This document shows positions 18,054 to 27,690 of a stretch of DNA of 64,000 nucleotides, in pieces. The stretch lies in assembly GCF_050038885.1 (NCBI RefSeq), contig NZ_CP143624.1:4712001-4776000 (forward strand), read 5' to 3'. The translations under genes and the position numbers were made by a program. Positions within the stretch are counted from its first letter, which is position 1. Each line of letters opens with the position of its first letter. Source of the stretch: Myxococcus flavus. GTDB taxonomy: Bacteria; Myxococcota; Myxococcia; Myxococcales; Myxococcaceae. The notes under the pieces were generated by a model. It did no database searches, was not told where the DNA came from, and saw nothing but the letters and a program-made list of their open reading frames with translations.

Positions 18054-18356
18054 TCAGTGCTTCATCGTCCGGATGTCTTCCACCAGGACGCTGCCCCGGC
18101 TCCGGAAGACGGCGATGACGATGGCCAGGCCGATGGCGGCTTCTGCCGCCGCCACCGCGATGACGAAGAAGGCGGACACGTGGCCGAGGTCGTCACCGCG
18201 CATGCGCGCGAAGGCCACGAACGTGAGGTTCGCCGCGTTGAGCATCAGCTCCACGCACATGAAGATGACCAGTGCGTTGCGGCGAACGAGCACGCCGAAC
18301 ATGCCCATGCAGAACAGGGCGGCGGCAAGCAGGAGGTAGTAGGTGATGGGAACCAT
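18054..18356 (-). CDS. nuoK: NADH-quinone oxidoreductase subunit K
   Basis: 100 aa with three transmembrane helices, the normal NuoK size. The conserved membrane Glu residues appear in FMCVELMLNAANL and IAVAAAEAAIGLAI. The start was set at ATG 18356 (MVPITYYLLLAAALF); a 14-residue in-frame extension exists but does not fit the family. It takes part in proton translocation next to NuoJ. Confidence 0.96.
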   Translation of the reverse strand: MVPITYYLLLAAALFCMGMFGVLVRRNALVIFMCVELMLNAANLTFVAFARMRGDDLGHVSAFFVIAVAAAEAAIGLAIVIAVFRSRGSVLVEDIRTMKH

Positions 18357-18430
18357 GGGCCGATTCGGGGCCTCGCGAGCGGCTACCTGCGCCGCCATCT
18401 AGCACAGAAAAGTTGTCCGGAAGCGGGCGA

Positions 18431-18933
18431 TCAGATTCGCGACTTGGCCACCACCACCGCGCCCACCATGGCCACCAGCAGCAGCAGGCTCACCGCCTCG
18501 AAGGGGAGCAGCCAGCGGGTGAAGATGACCTGACCCATGGTGGCGATGGTGCCGAAGCTCGCCTGCGCACCCGTGCTGAGCGTCGCCGGCTCGGCGGGCA
18601 GCTTCAGCAGGATGATGGCCAGCACCGCGAACAGGCCCACCGTGGCCGCTCCGCCCGCGATGCGCGCCAACGTGGGCTTGCCGCGCGTGGGCGACTCTCC
18701 CAGGTTGAGGAGCATGATGACGAAGAGGAAGAGCACCATGATGGCGCCCGCGTACACGAGCACCTGCATCACCGCGATGGTGTGCGCCCACAGCAGCACG
18801 TAGATGCCGGCCAGGAAGAAGAACGTGGACACCAGCGCCATGGCCGAGTTGATGGGGCTGCGCGCGAAGATGACCGTTCCAGCCGACAGCAGCGTCAGGA
18901 GCGAGAACGCTCCGAAAAGGATGAGCTCGATGT

Positions 18934-18937
<4 letters not shown>
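18431..18937 (-). CDS. nuoJ: NADH-quinone oxidoreductase subunit J
   Basis: 168 aa with five hydrophobic helices. The NuoJ signature PINSAMALVSTFFFLAGIYVLL and the pi-bulge helix VLVYAGAIMVLFLFVIMLL are present. The start overlaps the nuoF stop (ATGA). A gap of about 75 bp separates it from nuoK, longer than other gaps in the operon; no gene or clear structure is seen there. Confidence 0.96.
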
Positions 18938-20274
<1,337 letters not shown>

Positions 20275-20311
20275 GTCGATGACGTCCTAAGCCTAAGAAG
20301 GGTGGGGAGGT

Positions 20312-20800
20312 TCAGCTCAACTTGGCGAGGATGGCATCCAGCTTCGCCTTCGTCAGGCTCTCGTGATGATCCTCGTTGATCTGCAGGCAGGGCGCAGTAC
20401 CGCACGAGGCCAGGCACTCGGTCTCGCGCAAGGTGAACTTCTCGTTCGCTTCACCTGCCTTGAGGCCCAGCTTCTCTTCCAGGTAGGCGAGCATCTTCTC
20501 CGCGCCCCACAGCGAGCAGGAGAGGTTCGTGCAGACGTCGATGACGTACTTGCCCGGCTTCTTCAGGTGGTACATCACGTAGAAGCTGGCCACTTCCATG
20601 GCCCGCTCGGGAGTGACCTCCAGATGCTTCGCCACCAGCCGCAACCCTTCCGGGGGCAGCCACCCCTTGATTTCCTGGAGCAGGCGAAGCGCCGGGAGCA
20701 TGCCCGCGCTTTTGCGATCCGGAGGGTAGTGGGAGATGATCTCCGCGATTCCCGCGTCGAACTTCTTCTGCTCTTCAGAGGTGAACAGGGGCTCCGCCAT
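20312..20800 (-). CDS. nuoE: NADH-quinone oxidoreductase subunit E ([2Fe-2S])
   Basis: 162 aa thioredoxin-fold subunit that partners NuoF. The [2Fe-2S] ligands are C90 and C95 in VCTNLSC and C129 and C133 in CLASC. It is the first gene of the minus-strand run, diverging from the PilZ-REC gene across about 105 bp that must hold both promoters. No obvious operator was found there. Confidence 0.96.
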   Translation of the reverse strand: MAEPLFTSEEQKKFDAGIAEIISHYPPDRKSAGMLPALRLLQEIKGWLPPEGLRLVAKHLEVTPERAMEVASFYVMYHLKKPGKYVIDVCTNLSCSLWGAEKMLAYLEEKLGLKAGEANEKFTLRETECLASCGTAPCLQINEDHHESLTKAKLDAILAKLS

Positions 20801-20905
20801 GGCGGGCCGGTACGTATTGCCCCAATGGCTCCGTTGTCAACATAAACCCTCGAAGCTACACTGGGTTGCCATCAGGAAATTGCCGAGCGATTTCAAGCCC
20901 TTGTT

Positions 20906-21655
20906 ATGAACCCGGGTCCAGAGGACAAGCGCCAGCACCCCCGCGTCCCGGCCGTGCTGAGAGTGGACTACACGGACGGGCGCCAGGCCCGCGACGTGAC
21001 GGAGAACCTGTCCCACGAGGGGCTGTTCGTCCAGACGGACCAGGCGTTCCGCATGGGGGACGAGGTCCGGCTCGCACTTTCTTTCCCGGGCCTCTTGGAT
21101 CCGGTAGAAGTCAGCGGAACCGTGGCCTGGACGCGGCCGGCGGGCCCCGATCAGCCCGGCGGCGTCGGCGTTCGCGTGGAGCGCGAGCAGGACCGGCGGA
21201 AACTGGGTGACATCTTGAGTGCGGCAGGAGCAGACAGCCACGCGTCCCACGTCGAGCACGAGGGGTACCGTGTGCTCATCGTCGAGGACAACCCGCACAT
21301 CATCGAGATGTACAGCTACGTGCTGAAGAAGCTGGCCAGCGGCGAGCTGCACGGGAAGGTCCCCCTGGAGGTCCACTTCGCGCCGGACGGGCACCACGCG
21401 CTGCTGATGCTGCGCGACGCCCGCTTCAACCTGGTGATGACGGACCTCTACATGCCGGTGATGGACGGCTTCGCCCTGGTGGAGCGCATGCGCGAGGAGG
21501 AAGCGCTGCGCACCATCCCCATCATCGCCATCTCCGCCGGCGGCAAGGAGGCCCAGGATCGGGCCATGCAGCTGGGCGTGGACATCTACCTGCGCAAACC
21601 GGTGCGCTTCGTGGAGGTCCTGGAGACGGTGAAGCAGCTCTTGCGCATCAAGTAG
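20906..21655 (+). CDS. PilZ-receiver protein
   Basis: 249 aa. The N-terminal PilZ domain (about 8-105) has the c-di-GMP binding pattern RxxxR (R9, R13) followed by NLSHEG (N-x-S-x-x-G). A CheY-like receiver (about 120-249) has D127/D128, phospho-acceptor D180 in MTDLYMPVMDG, and IYLRKPVRF carrying the conserved Lys. There is no output domain, so it probably couples c-di-GMP and phosphorylation to a protein target. Such PilZ-REC fusions are known in myxobacteria. The partner kinase is not adjacent. Start ATG 20906 matches the PilZ N-terminus. Confidence 0.9.
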   Translation: MNPGPEDKRQHPRVPAVLRVDYTDGRQARDVTENLSHEGLFVQTDQAFRMGDEVRLALSFPGLLDPVEVSGTVAWTRPAGPDQPGGVGVRVEREQDRRKLGDILSAAGADSHASHVEHEGYRVLIVEDNPHIIEMYSYVLKKLASGELHGKVPLEVHFAPDGHHALLMLRDARFNLVMTDLYMPVMDGFALVERMREEEALRTIPIIAISAGGKEAQDRAMQLGVDIYLRKPVRFVEVLETVKQLLRIK

Positions 21656-21720
21656 CTGCGCGTTTTACCGCCAGTCATCCGTTGAGCGTCGGCGCGGGGA
21701 CGGCATAGAGTCGCCTCCCC

Positions 21721-23301
21721 ATGCAGAAGCCCGCCCTCAATCGCGACACCGTCAGTGGCGAGGCGCTGTTCATCCTCCGCAACCTGAGGGAGAACGGCCG
21801 TCTTGGACGCTCGAACAAGCTGGCAGACGTGAAGGCCGCGCTCGAGCCGTCCGTGTCGCTCGAGTTCGACAACTACTTCTTCTTCCTGCGCAAGTTCCAC
21901 TACATCGCCATGGACCGCGAGGCCCAGCTCAAGCTCACCGAGCAGGGCGAGCAGGTGGCCGGGGGCGAGCTGACCGAGCGCTTCTCGCTGGAGGTGGGCG
22001 AGTTCTTCGCCGATCAGCTCGCCGCCGTGGTGGGCACCCCGGAGGAGTCCGCGGGAGGCGACGAGCCCCTGGTGATGCCGCCGCCGCCGCCCGAGCTGCT
22101 GCTGGACGAGACGGAGGTGGAGGCGCCGCCCGTGCCGTCCGGTCCGCCCGTGCCGCCGCCGCCCATGCCACCGGTGCGCAGCTCGCGCTCGGCCATGCCC
22201 GCGCTGGACCTGGGCACGCCCTCCGCGGCCATCCCCATGCCACCGCCCTCGGCCCCGGCGCCCCGCCCGGAGGCGCCCGTGGCCGCCGAGCCCCGCCGTG
22301 AGCCCACGGTCATCGTCCAGGGCCCGTTCTCCCAGCCGCCCGCCGCCGCGCCGTCCCCCACCCCTCCCGCGCCTGCCGCCGCTCCCATGCCCGCTCCCGC
22401 CGCCCCCACCCCCGCCGCCGCGCCCGCCGCCTCCGCTCCGAAGGGCTCGGAGCTGGACCTGCGCTACCAGAAGTTCGACCCCATCGGCACCGGGCCGCTG
22501 GGCACCGTCTTCAAGGGCCGCGTCACCGCGCTCGGGCTGGACATCTGCCTCAAGGAGCTGAAGGACATCTTCGGCTACTTCTCCTTCCTGCAGCGGGGCG
22601 AGGTGCTCAAGCGGCTGAAGAAGGAGCTGTGCGCCCAGGCGCAGGTGCGCCACCCCGGCGTGGTCCAGGTGGTGGACCAGAACGTGGACGCCGCCCGGCC
22701 GTACTTCGTGCTGGAGCTGATGCAGGGCAGCCTGCGCGAGCGGCTGGACGCGGGCGGTGGCAACGGCGTGCCCGTGCCCTTCGCGCTGCGCGCCTTCCTG
22801 CAGATGGCCTACGGCCTGCGGGCCGCCCACGCCGCGGGCCTCACGCACCACAACATCAAGCCGGAGAACGTGCTCTTCGACGGCTACGGTAACGCGAAGC
22901 TGGCCGACTTCGGCCTGGGCCGCGTGGTGGAGGTGGACGCCACCAAGGGCATGCCCCAGGTCTTCGTGGGCACGGGCGGCATGTCCTATATGGCCCCCGA
23001 GCTGATGAACCGGGGCGGCAAGGAGCCGGGCGCCTCCGCGGACGTGTACGCGCTGGGCATCCTCCTCTACGAGATGCTCACCGGGCAGATTCCGGGCCGT
23101 CGCTCGCCGCTGCCCTCCGAGGTCAACCCGGAGGCCCCCAGCGGGTTGGATCAGCTCTTCGACAAGGCCACCCAGGACAAGCGCGAGCAGCGCTACCCGG
23201 ACGTCGACGCCATGCTGGAGGACTTCTACAAGGCGTTCCCGGACAAGGAGTTCCTCGCCAAGGGCGACCTCATCATCTCCTCGGACGCGCCGAAGGAGTG
23301 A
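21721..23301 (+). CDS. Protein kinase-like protein with degenerate catalytic loop (probable pseudokinase)
   Basis: 526 aa. The N-terminal 100 residues form a small helical domain of no known family. A long Pro/Ala linker (about 115-250) follows, then a Ser/Thr kinase-like domain. The Gly loop IGTGPLGTVFKG, ATP lysine K278, DFG (D396) and APE-like MAPEL are kept. The catalytic HRD is HHN (376-378, sequence THHNIKPEN), replacing both the Arg and the catalytic Asp. Phosphotransfer is therefore doubtful and a scaffold or allosteric role is likely. No transmembrane segment is seen. It lies 65 bp after the PilZ-REC gene on the same strand and may be co-transcribed with it. Confidence 0.9.
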   Translation: MQKPALNRDTVSGEALFILRNLRENGRLGRSNKLADVKAALEPSVSLEFDNYFFFLRKFHYIAMDREAQLKLTEQGEQVAGGELTERFSLEVGEFFADQLAAVVGTPEESAGGDEPLVMPPPPPELLLDETEVEAPPVPSGPPVPPPPMPPVRSSRSAMPALDLGTPSAAIPMPPPSAPAPRPEAPVAAEPRREPTVIVQGPFSQPPAAAPSPTPPAPAAAPMPAPAAPTPAAAPAASAPKGSELDLRYQKFDPIGTGPLGTVFKGRVTALGLDICLKELKDIFGYFSFLQRGEVLKRLKKELCAQAQVRHPGVVQVVDQNVDAARPYFVLELMQGSLRERLDAGGGNGVPVPFALRAFLQMAYGLRAAHAAGLTHHNIKPENVLFDGYGNAKLADFGLGRVVEVDATKGMPQVFVGTGGMSYMAPELMNRGGKEPGASADVYALGILLYEMLTGQIPGRRSPLPSEVNPEAPSGLDQLFDKATQDKREQRYPDVDAMLEDFYKAFPDKEFLAKGDLIISSDAPKE

Positions 23302-23374
23302 CGGCCGGGCGGCCGGGCCTCGGGGCACTCGGGGCTCGCCGCGCACGCGCGGGGCTGCCACACTCGGTGGCGTC

Positions 23375-24562
23375 ATGACCTCGTCCCCGTCCGAAAGCGT
23401 GCTCATCACCGTCACCGGGAAGGACCAGCCCGGCATCACCTCGCGCCTCACCGGCCTGCTGGCGGAGGCTGGCGCCGAGCTGCTCGACGTGGAGCAGGTG
23501 GTGGTGCAGGGGCGCCTCACCCTCTGTCTGCTGGTGCGGCCGTCCGGCGCGAGCGACGCGCTGGAGCCGCTGCTGTCCGCCGCGAAGGCGCTGGGCGTGA
23601 CGCTGGACGTCGAGGCGGTGGACGCGCCCGCCGCGAACCGCCGGGGCGCGCGCTTCGTCGTCACCGCGGTGGGGCGCGCGCTGGGCGCCCGGCAGCTGCA
23701 CGCGCTGACGCAGGTGCTGGCCTCGCATGGTGCCCACGTGGAGCGCATCGCCCGCCTCAGTGAGCCGCACCTCGGCTCGGTGGACCTCCACCTGCGCCTG
23801 CCGGCCGGACAGCCGCCGGACGCGCTCAAGCAGGCGCTGCTGGCGCTGTCCATGCAGTCGGGCGACTTCGACGTGGCGCTGCAGCGCGAGAGCCTGTTCC
23901 GGCGCGGCAAGCGGATGGTCGTCATGGACATGGACTCCACGCTCATCCGCATCGAGGTCATCGACGAGCTGGCGCGCGCGTTTGGCGTGGGCGAGCAGGT
24001 GGCGCGGATCACCGAGCGCGCCATGCACGGGGAGATGGACTACGACGAGTCGCTGCGCCAGCGCGTGGCGCTGCTCGAGGGCCTGGACGTGGCCGTGGTC
24101 CACCAGCTCGCGGCGAACCTGCCGCTGACGGAGGGCGCGGAGACGCTGGTGCGCGTGCTCAAGCGGCTGGGCTACCGCACCGCCGTCATCAGCGGCGGCT
24201 TCTCCGTGGCGGCCGAGGCGCTGAAGGCGCGGCTGGGCATCGACTTCGCTTACTCCAACGTGCTGGAGGTGCGCGACGGCAAGCTCACCGGCCGCACCGT
24301 GGGGCCCATCGTCAACGCGCAGCGCAAGGCGGAGCTCCTGGAGTCGCTGGCCCAGGCGGAGGGCATCCTCCTGGACCAGGTGGTCGCCGTGGGCGACGGC
24401 GCCAATGACCTGCTGATGCTGGAGCGCGCCGGGCTGGGCATCGCCTTCCGGGCAAAGCCCAGGCTGCGCGCCGCGGCCGACACGTCCATCTCCGCGGGGG
24501 GCCTGGACAGCATCCTCTACCTGCTGGGGCTCTCAGGTCGCGAGCTGCTGGAGCTGGGCTGA
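23375..24562 (+). CDS. serB: Phosphoserine phosphatase SerB with N-terminal ACT domains
   Basis: 395 aa. It catalyses the last step of serine synthesis. Two ACT-like regulatory domains (about 8-85 and 90-170) precede a HAD phosphatase domain with nucleophile D185 and acid/base D187 in MDMDSTLI. It also has ERAMHGEMDYDESLRQRV, the Ser/Thr motif AVISGGFS, and the Mg2+ motif VGDGANDLLML. This two-ACT layout is known in other SerB proteins and suggests serine feedback. It ends 9 bp before a convergent gene. Confidence 0.95.
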   Translation: MTSSPSESVLITVTGKDQPGITSRLTGLLAEAGAELLDVEQVVVQGRLTLCLLVRPSGASDALEPLLSAAKALGVTLDVEAVDAPAANRRGARFVVTAVGRALGARQLHALTQVLASHGAHVERIARLSEPHLGSVDLHLRLPAGQPPDALKQALLALSMQSGDFDVALQRESLFRRGKRMVVMDMDSTLIRIEVIDELARAFGVGEQVARITERAMHGEMDYDESLRQRVALLEGLDVAVVHQLAANLPLTEGAETLVRVLKRLGYRTAVISGGFSVAAEALKARLGIDFAYSNVLEVRDGKLTGRTVGPIVNAQRKAELLESLAQAEGILLDQVVAVGDGANDLLMLERAGLGIAFRAKPRLRAAADTSISAGGLDSILYLLGLSGRELLELG

Positions 24563-24571
24563 GGGCGCGCT

Positions 24572-25417
24572 CTACAACCGCATCCGCGCCGCCAGCTCGC
24601 GCTGCTGGAGCTGGCCCTTCTCCAGCAGCAGCTCGAGCAGCGCGCGCAGAATCTTGGAGCTCTTCTCCTGGTTCTGCTGCACCGTCTGCAGCCGCTTCAG
24701 GTCCTCGTCCGTCCACTCCGACGACGGCGCGCCACCCGCGAGAATCTCGTCGAGGATGTCCGCGGCGCTCGCGCTGCTGCTCGGCGCGGGCGCGGGTGCC
24801 GCGGCGGCGCGAGGCGCGGGAGCGGGTGCCGCGGCCGGAGCGGGCGGGGTGATGTCGGCGATGCGCTTCACCACCGTGTTGCCGCTCATGTCGACGACCT
24901 TGAACTCGTCCTCGTCGTCCGGCGTGTCCGACGGCCGCTTGTTGCCGCCGAAGCGCGTGCTCACCACCGGCTCCTGGCCCCGGTAGTGGCGCAGGATGGC
25001 GTGCTCGATTTCACGCTCGCCCGCCACCATGACGACCACGCGGGCCCGGCTCTTCGCCGCCACCTGGTCCAGCGTGGCGAGGTCCGTGGGGTCCGCCATG
25101 GCGAGCACCAGCGTCTTGCCGTTGTCCTTGAGGGACACCGGGAAGATGGCCTTCTGCTCGGCGAGGCTCACGTCCACGCGCGCGAGCGCGCCCGCATCCC
25201 GTGTCACGTTGCCCAGCTGGATGCGCTGCATTCCCAGGCCCTGGCAGATGGCTTCGGTGATGACGTCATCGGTGGCGAGGCCCAGGTCCGCGATGATGCG
25301 CGACAGCCGGCCTCCCCACTGGTCATGGGTCGCCAGCGCGCTGCGCAGCTGCAATTCATCGATGACACGTGCCTTGACGAGGATGTCGCCAATGCGATTC
25401 CGGGAAGGAGAGGCCAT
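24572..25417 (-). CDS. Free-standing GspE-N/MshEN domain protein
   Basis: 281 aa. The N-terminal part (about 5-150) matches the GspE N-terminal/MshEN domain found on type II secretion and type IV pilus ATPases. It begins RIGDILVKARVIDELQLRSAL and later has WGGRLSRIIADLGLATDDVI, the two-motif pattern that can bind c-di-GMP in MshEN proteins. There is no Walker A, so it is not an ATPase. A Pro/Ala linker (about 205-230) and a helical tail rich in Gln/Lys/Leu follow. It may couple c-di-GMP to pili or secretion. Confidence 0.82.
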   Translation of the reverse strand: MASPSRNRIGDILVKARVIDELQLRSALATHDQWGGRLSRIIADLGLATDDVITEAICQGLGMQRIQLGNVTRDAGALARVDVSLAEQKAIFPVSLKDNGKTLVLAMADPTDLATLDQVAAKSRARVVVMVAGEREIEHAILRHYRGQEPVVSTRFGGNKRPSDTPDDEDEFKVVDMSGNTVVKRIADITPPAPAAAPAPAPRAAAAPAPAPSSSASAADILDEILAGGAPSSEWTDEDLKRLQTVQQNQEKSSKILRALLELLLEKGQLQQRELAARMRL

Positions 25418-25477
25418 GGCCCGGCATTCTACCGTCTAGATGCGCGGACGCTGAGTCCGCGATGAGGAGGCCCTGCC

Positions 25478-25672
25478 ATGCAACCCTTCGCGGAAGCCGC
25501 CGCCCAGGTCTGTCCCTACTGCGGTGAGGAAGTGGAGGTCCCGGTGGACCCCATTGGCGTGGCCTCTGAGACGTACATCGAGGACTGCCCGGTGTGCTGC
25601 CGGCCGTGGACGGTGCAGGTGTCCCGCGGCGAGGAGGGCTTCTCCGTGCAGCTCGGACGGGACGACGACTGA
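25478..25672 (+). CDS. CPXCG-type cysteine-rich zinc-binding small protein
   Basis: 64 aa. Two metal-site knuckles are visible, CPYCGEEVEV and CPVCCRPWTV, in the order seen in the CPXCG family of conserved small proteins. A weak strand-rich tail ends in acidic residues. The start ATG follows GAGGAGG. The function of the family is not established. It is monocistronic, and the 200 bp after it precede hsp20. Confidence 0.85.
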   Translation: MQPFAEAAAQVCPYCGEEVEVPVDPIGVASETYIEDCPVCCRPWTVQVSRGEEGFSVQLGRDDD

Positions 25673-25882
25673 GGCGGCCTGGCGGGCGAGCAGGCGGGCG
25701 CGGAATACGGTGGTGCCGAGGGCTTCGGGGCGTTGCTTGACACGTCCGGAAGCATGGTTCTCTTGAGTCTTGTGAGGCGGCGCTGGAGCCCCGGAAGGGG
25801 GCACCGCGGCGACCGCGATTCTGGACAACCCCAATCGATGCACGCCGTGCGTCCGCGAGGACGTCACGGACAGGAGACGACC

Positions 25883-26326
25883 ATGCAGACTCGCAACCCT
25901 TTCAACTCCGCCGTCGTGGTGAACCCGCTCATGCGCGATGTCGACGCGCTGTTCCGTGAGCTGACCCAGCCCATGTGGCGTCAGGCGCCGCGCGAGCGCA
26001 CGCCGGCGGCGGACATCATCGAGTCCGAGAGCGGGCTCACCCTCCACCTGGACATGCCCGGGCTGGACGCGAAGGCCATCCAGGTGACGGTGGAGAAGGA
26101 CATCCTCACCGTGCAGGCCGAGCGCAAGGCCGAGCCACGCGCGGAGGGTGTCAACGTGCGCCGCCAGGAGCGCGCCTTCGGGACCTTCGCGCGCTCCTTC
26201 GCGCTGCCGGACACGGTGGACGCCAGCAAGGTGGAGGCGCGTTACGAGCAGGGCGTGCTGACGCTGACCCTGCCTCGGCGCGAGGAGACCAAGCCCCGCG
26301 TCATCGAAGTCAAGGTCCAGGGCTGA
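25883..26326 (+). CDS. Small heat-shock protein Hsp20 (alpha-crystallin family)
   Basis: 147 aa ATP-independent holdase. The alpha-crystallin domain spans about 40-138, with DIIESESGLTLHLDMPGLD, VTVEKDILTVQAERK and the late strand RYEQGVLTLTLPRR. It resembles the SP21/HspA type of myxobacteria, a stress- and development-linked protein. ATG 25883 has CAGGAG seven bases upstream; the frame is open for 50 more codons but without coding character. A TTGACA at 25737-25742 is a possible -35 element without a convincing -10. Confidence 0.93.
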   Translation: MQTRNPFNSAVVVNPLMRDVDALFRELTQPMWRQAPRERTPAADIIESESGLTLHLDMPGLDAKAIQVTVEKDILTVQAERKAEPRAEGVNVRRQERAFGTFARSFALPDTVDASKVEARYEQGVLTLTLPRREETKPRVIEVKVQG

Positions 26327-26384
26327 CGCGTCGGGCGCACACCACTGGCTGGGAGGTCACCTGCCTCCCACTGCAATCCCTGCC

Positions 26385-26416
26385 CAGGGCTTCCGCGAGC
26401 GGAGGCGGAAGCCCTG
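26385..26416. terminator. Bidirectional hairpin between hsp20 and the HTH-REC gene
   Basis: CAGGGCTTCCGC (26385-26396) and GCGGAAGCCCTG (26405-26416) form a perfect 12-bp stem with an 8-base loop, followed by TCTGTCCT. It sits between convergent genes. Confidence 0.75.
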
Positions 26417-26422
26417 TCTGTC

Positions 26423-27004
26423 CTACCGCTTGGCGCTGAGCGCGAGCGGAACGCGGAACAGCTCGAGCACCTGCTGCACATCCAGCGGCTTGGCCAGGCA
26501 CGCCAGCGCGCCGGCCTGCTTGGACTGCTCCACCACCTCGGGCGTGTGCGCGGACGTCATGGTGATGAGCCGCACGCCCTCCATCTGCTTGCGCGCGCGG
26601 ATGCGGCGGCAGACTTCCAGACCGTCGATGTCCGGCATGTTGAGGTCGATGATCATGCCGTGCGGCTTCTGCTCGGACACGAGCAGCAGGGCCTCCACGC
26701 CGCTCGTCGTCGTCTGCAGCTCCACCTGGGCCGCGAACGGCTTGAACGCGCGCTTGATGGCGTCCAGCACCGGGCGCTCGTCATCCACCGCGAGCAGGCG
26801 CACCGTGCCGCTCCCGAGCTCCTCGGGCACCGGCATCTGGTGGGTGATGAGGAACGTGCGCAGGTCCGCCGACCGCACGCGGCGGTGGCCGCCCGGCGTC
26901 CTGAACGCCATCAGGATGCCCCGGTCAATCCACTTGCTCACCGTGGACGGATCCACCTGAAGCAAACGACTGATGTCGTGCGTGGTGTAGAGCTGGTCCG
27001 TCAT
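26423..27004 (-). CDS. MerR/excisionase-type HTH fused to a receiver domain
   Basis: 193 aa. The N-terminal 55 residues are a MerR-like helix-turn-helix (TTHDISRLLQVDPSTVSKWIDRG, then the wing FRTPGGHRRV). Residues about 68-185 are a receiver with D74/D75, phospho-acceptor D120 (IIDLNMPDIDG), TSAHT and the conserved Lys in CLAKPL. The order is reversed relative to most response regulators, where REC comes first. It could be a DNA-binding protein whose dimer state is set by phosphorylation. ATG 27004 has AGGGGAG nine bases upstream; a 17-codon extension is open but unlikely. Confidence 0.88.
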   Translation of the reverse strand: MTDQLYTTHDISRLLQVDPSTVSKWIDRGILMAFRTPGGHRRVRSADLRTFLITHQMPVPEELGSGTVRLLAVDDERPVLDAIKRAFKPFAAQVELQTTTSGVEALLLVSEQKPHGMIIDLNMPDIDGLEVCRRIRARKQMEGVRLITMTSAHTPEVVEQSKQAGALACLAKPLDVQQVLELFRVPLALSAKR

Positions 27005-27083
27005 CGCCGTACTCCCCTCTTGCTGCATCAATCCGCTGCCCATGGAACTATTCACCTACCTTGAACACGGGTTTTCTTCAACC

Positions 27084-27659
27084 TCACAGAGTACCGCGCC
27101 TATCAGTCCCTCTCATCAGACCCACTGCGTCGTCCCAGCGGCCACTGGCCTTGAGGCACAACTCCACGAGCTCGCGGGCGGCCCCTCGGCCGCCAGGGCT
27201 CTGGGTAACGAAGTGGACCTCATGGCGCACCTCGGGGACCGCATCCGCAGGACAAGCGGAAAGAGCCACCATTGAAAGTGGTCCCAGGTCGTTGTGGTCG
27301 TCACCCATGTAGGCGCAGGCGTCCAGGGGCACGTCCAGCTGGGCGACCAGCTCTTTGAGCGCGGCCGACTTGTCACGGCGGCCCTGAAACACCGCCGCCA
27401 GCCCCAGCTCCCGTCCCCGTGTCTCCACGATGCCGGAGCTGCGCGCGGTGAGGATGGCGGCAGGAAGGCCCGACAGGCGGGCCATGACGAGCGCATGGCC
27501 ATCCTTGACGTCGAAGCGCTTCATCAGCTCGCCGTCCTGGCCGTAATACAGGCCGCCGTCCGTGAGCACGCCGTCCACGTCGAAGACGAGCAGGCGCACG
27601 CGCGCAGCGCGGGACGTGAGCTCTTCCTTCGTCAGTCTGGAAGGGGCTTCCGTCACCAT
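27084..27659 (-). CDS. kdsC: Kdo-8-phosphate phosphatase
   Basis: 191 aa HAD hydrolase that dephosphorylates Kdo-8-phosphate in LPS synthesis. It has LLVFDVDGVLTDGGLYY (nucleophile and acid/base Asp), the cap-less tetrameric form, ILTARSSGIV, and YMGDDHNDLGPL. ATG 27659 has AGGAG 11 bases upstream; an alternative GTG at 27689 sits next to the kdsA stop. It is the third gene of pyrG-kdsA-kdsC. Confidence 0.93.
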   Translation of the reverse strand: MVTEAPSRLTKEELTSRAARVRLLVFDVDGVLTDGGLYYGQDGELMKRFDVKDGHALVMARLSGLPAAILTARSSGIVETRGRELGLAAVFQGRRDKSAALKELVAQLDVPLDACAYMGDDHNDLGPLSMVALSACPADAVPEVRHEVHFVTQSPGGRGAARELVELCLKASGRWDDAVGLMRGTDRRGTL

Positions 27660-27690
27660 GGCTTGCTCGACTCCTCTGTTTGCTGACACA

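Noticed and set aside
13119..18118. Long plus-strand open frames of 770-903 codons across the nuo genes
   Set aside because: They are antisense shadows of conserved nuoL, nuoM and nuoN; their composition (His/Arg/Gln-rich) is typical of GC-rich opposite frames.
25737..25765. TTGACA as a -35 box for hsp20
   Set aside because: No acceptable -10 at 16-18 bp spacing and no heat-shock sigma consensus was found, so no promoter is claimed.
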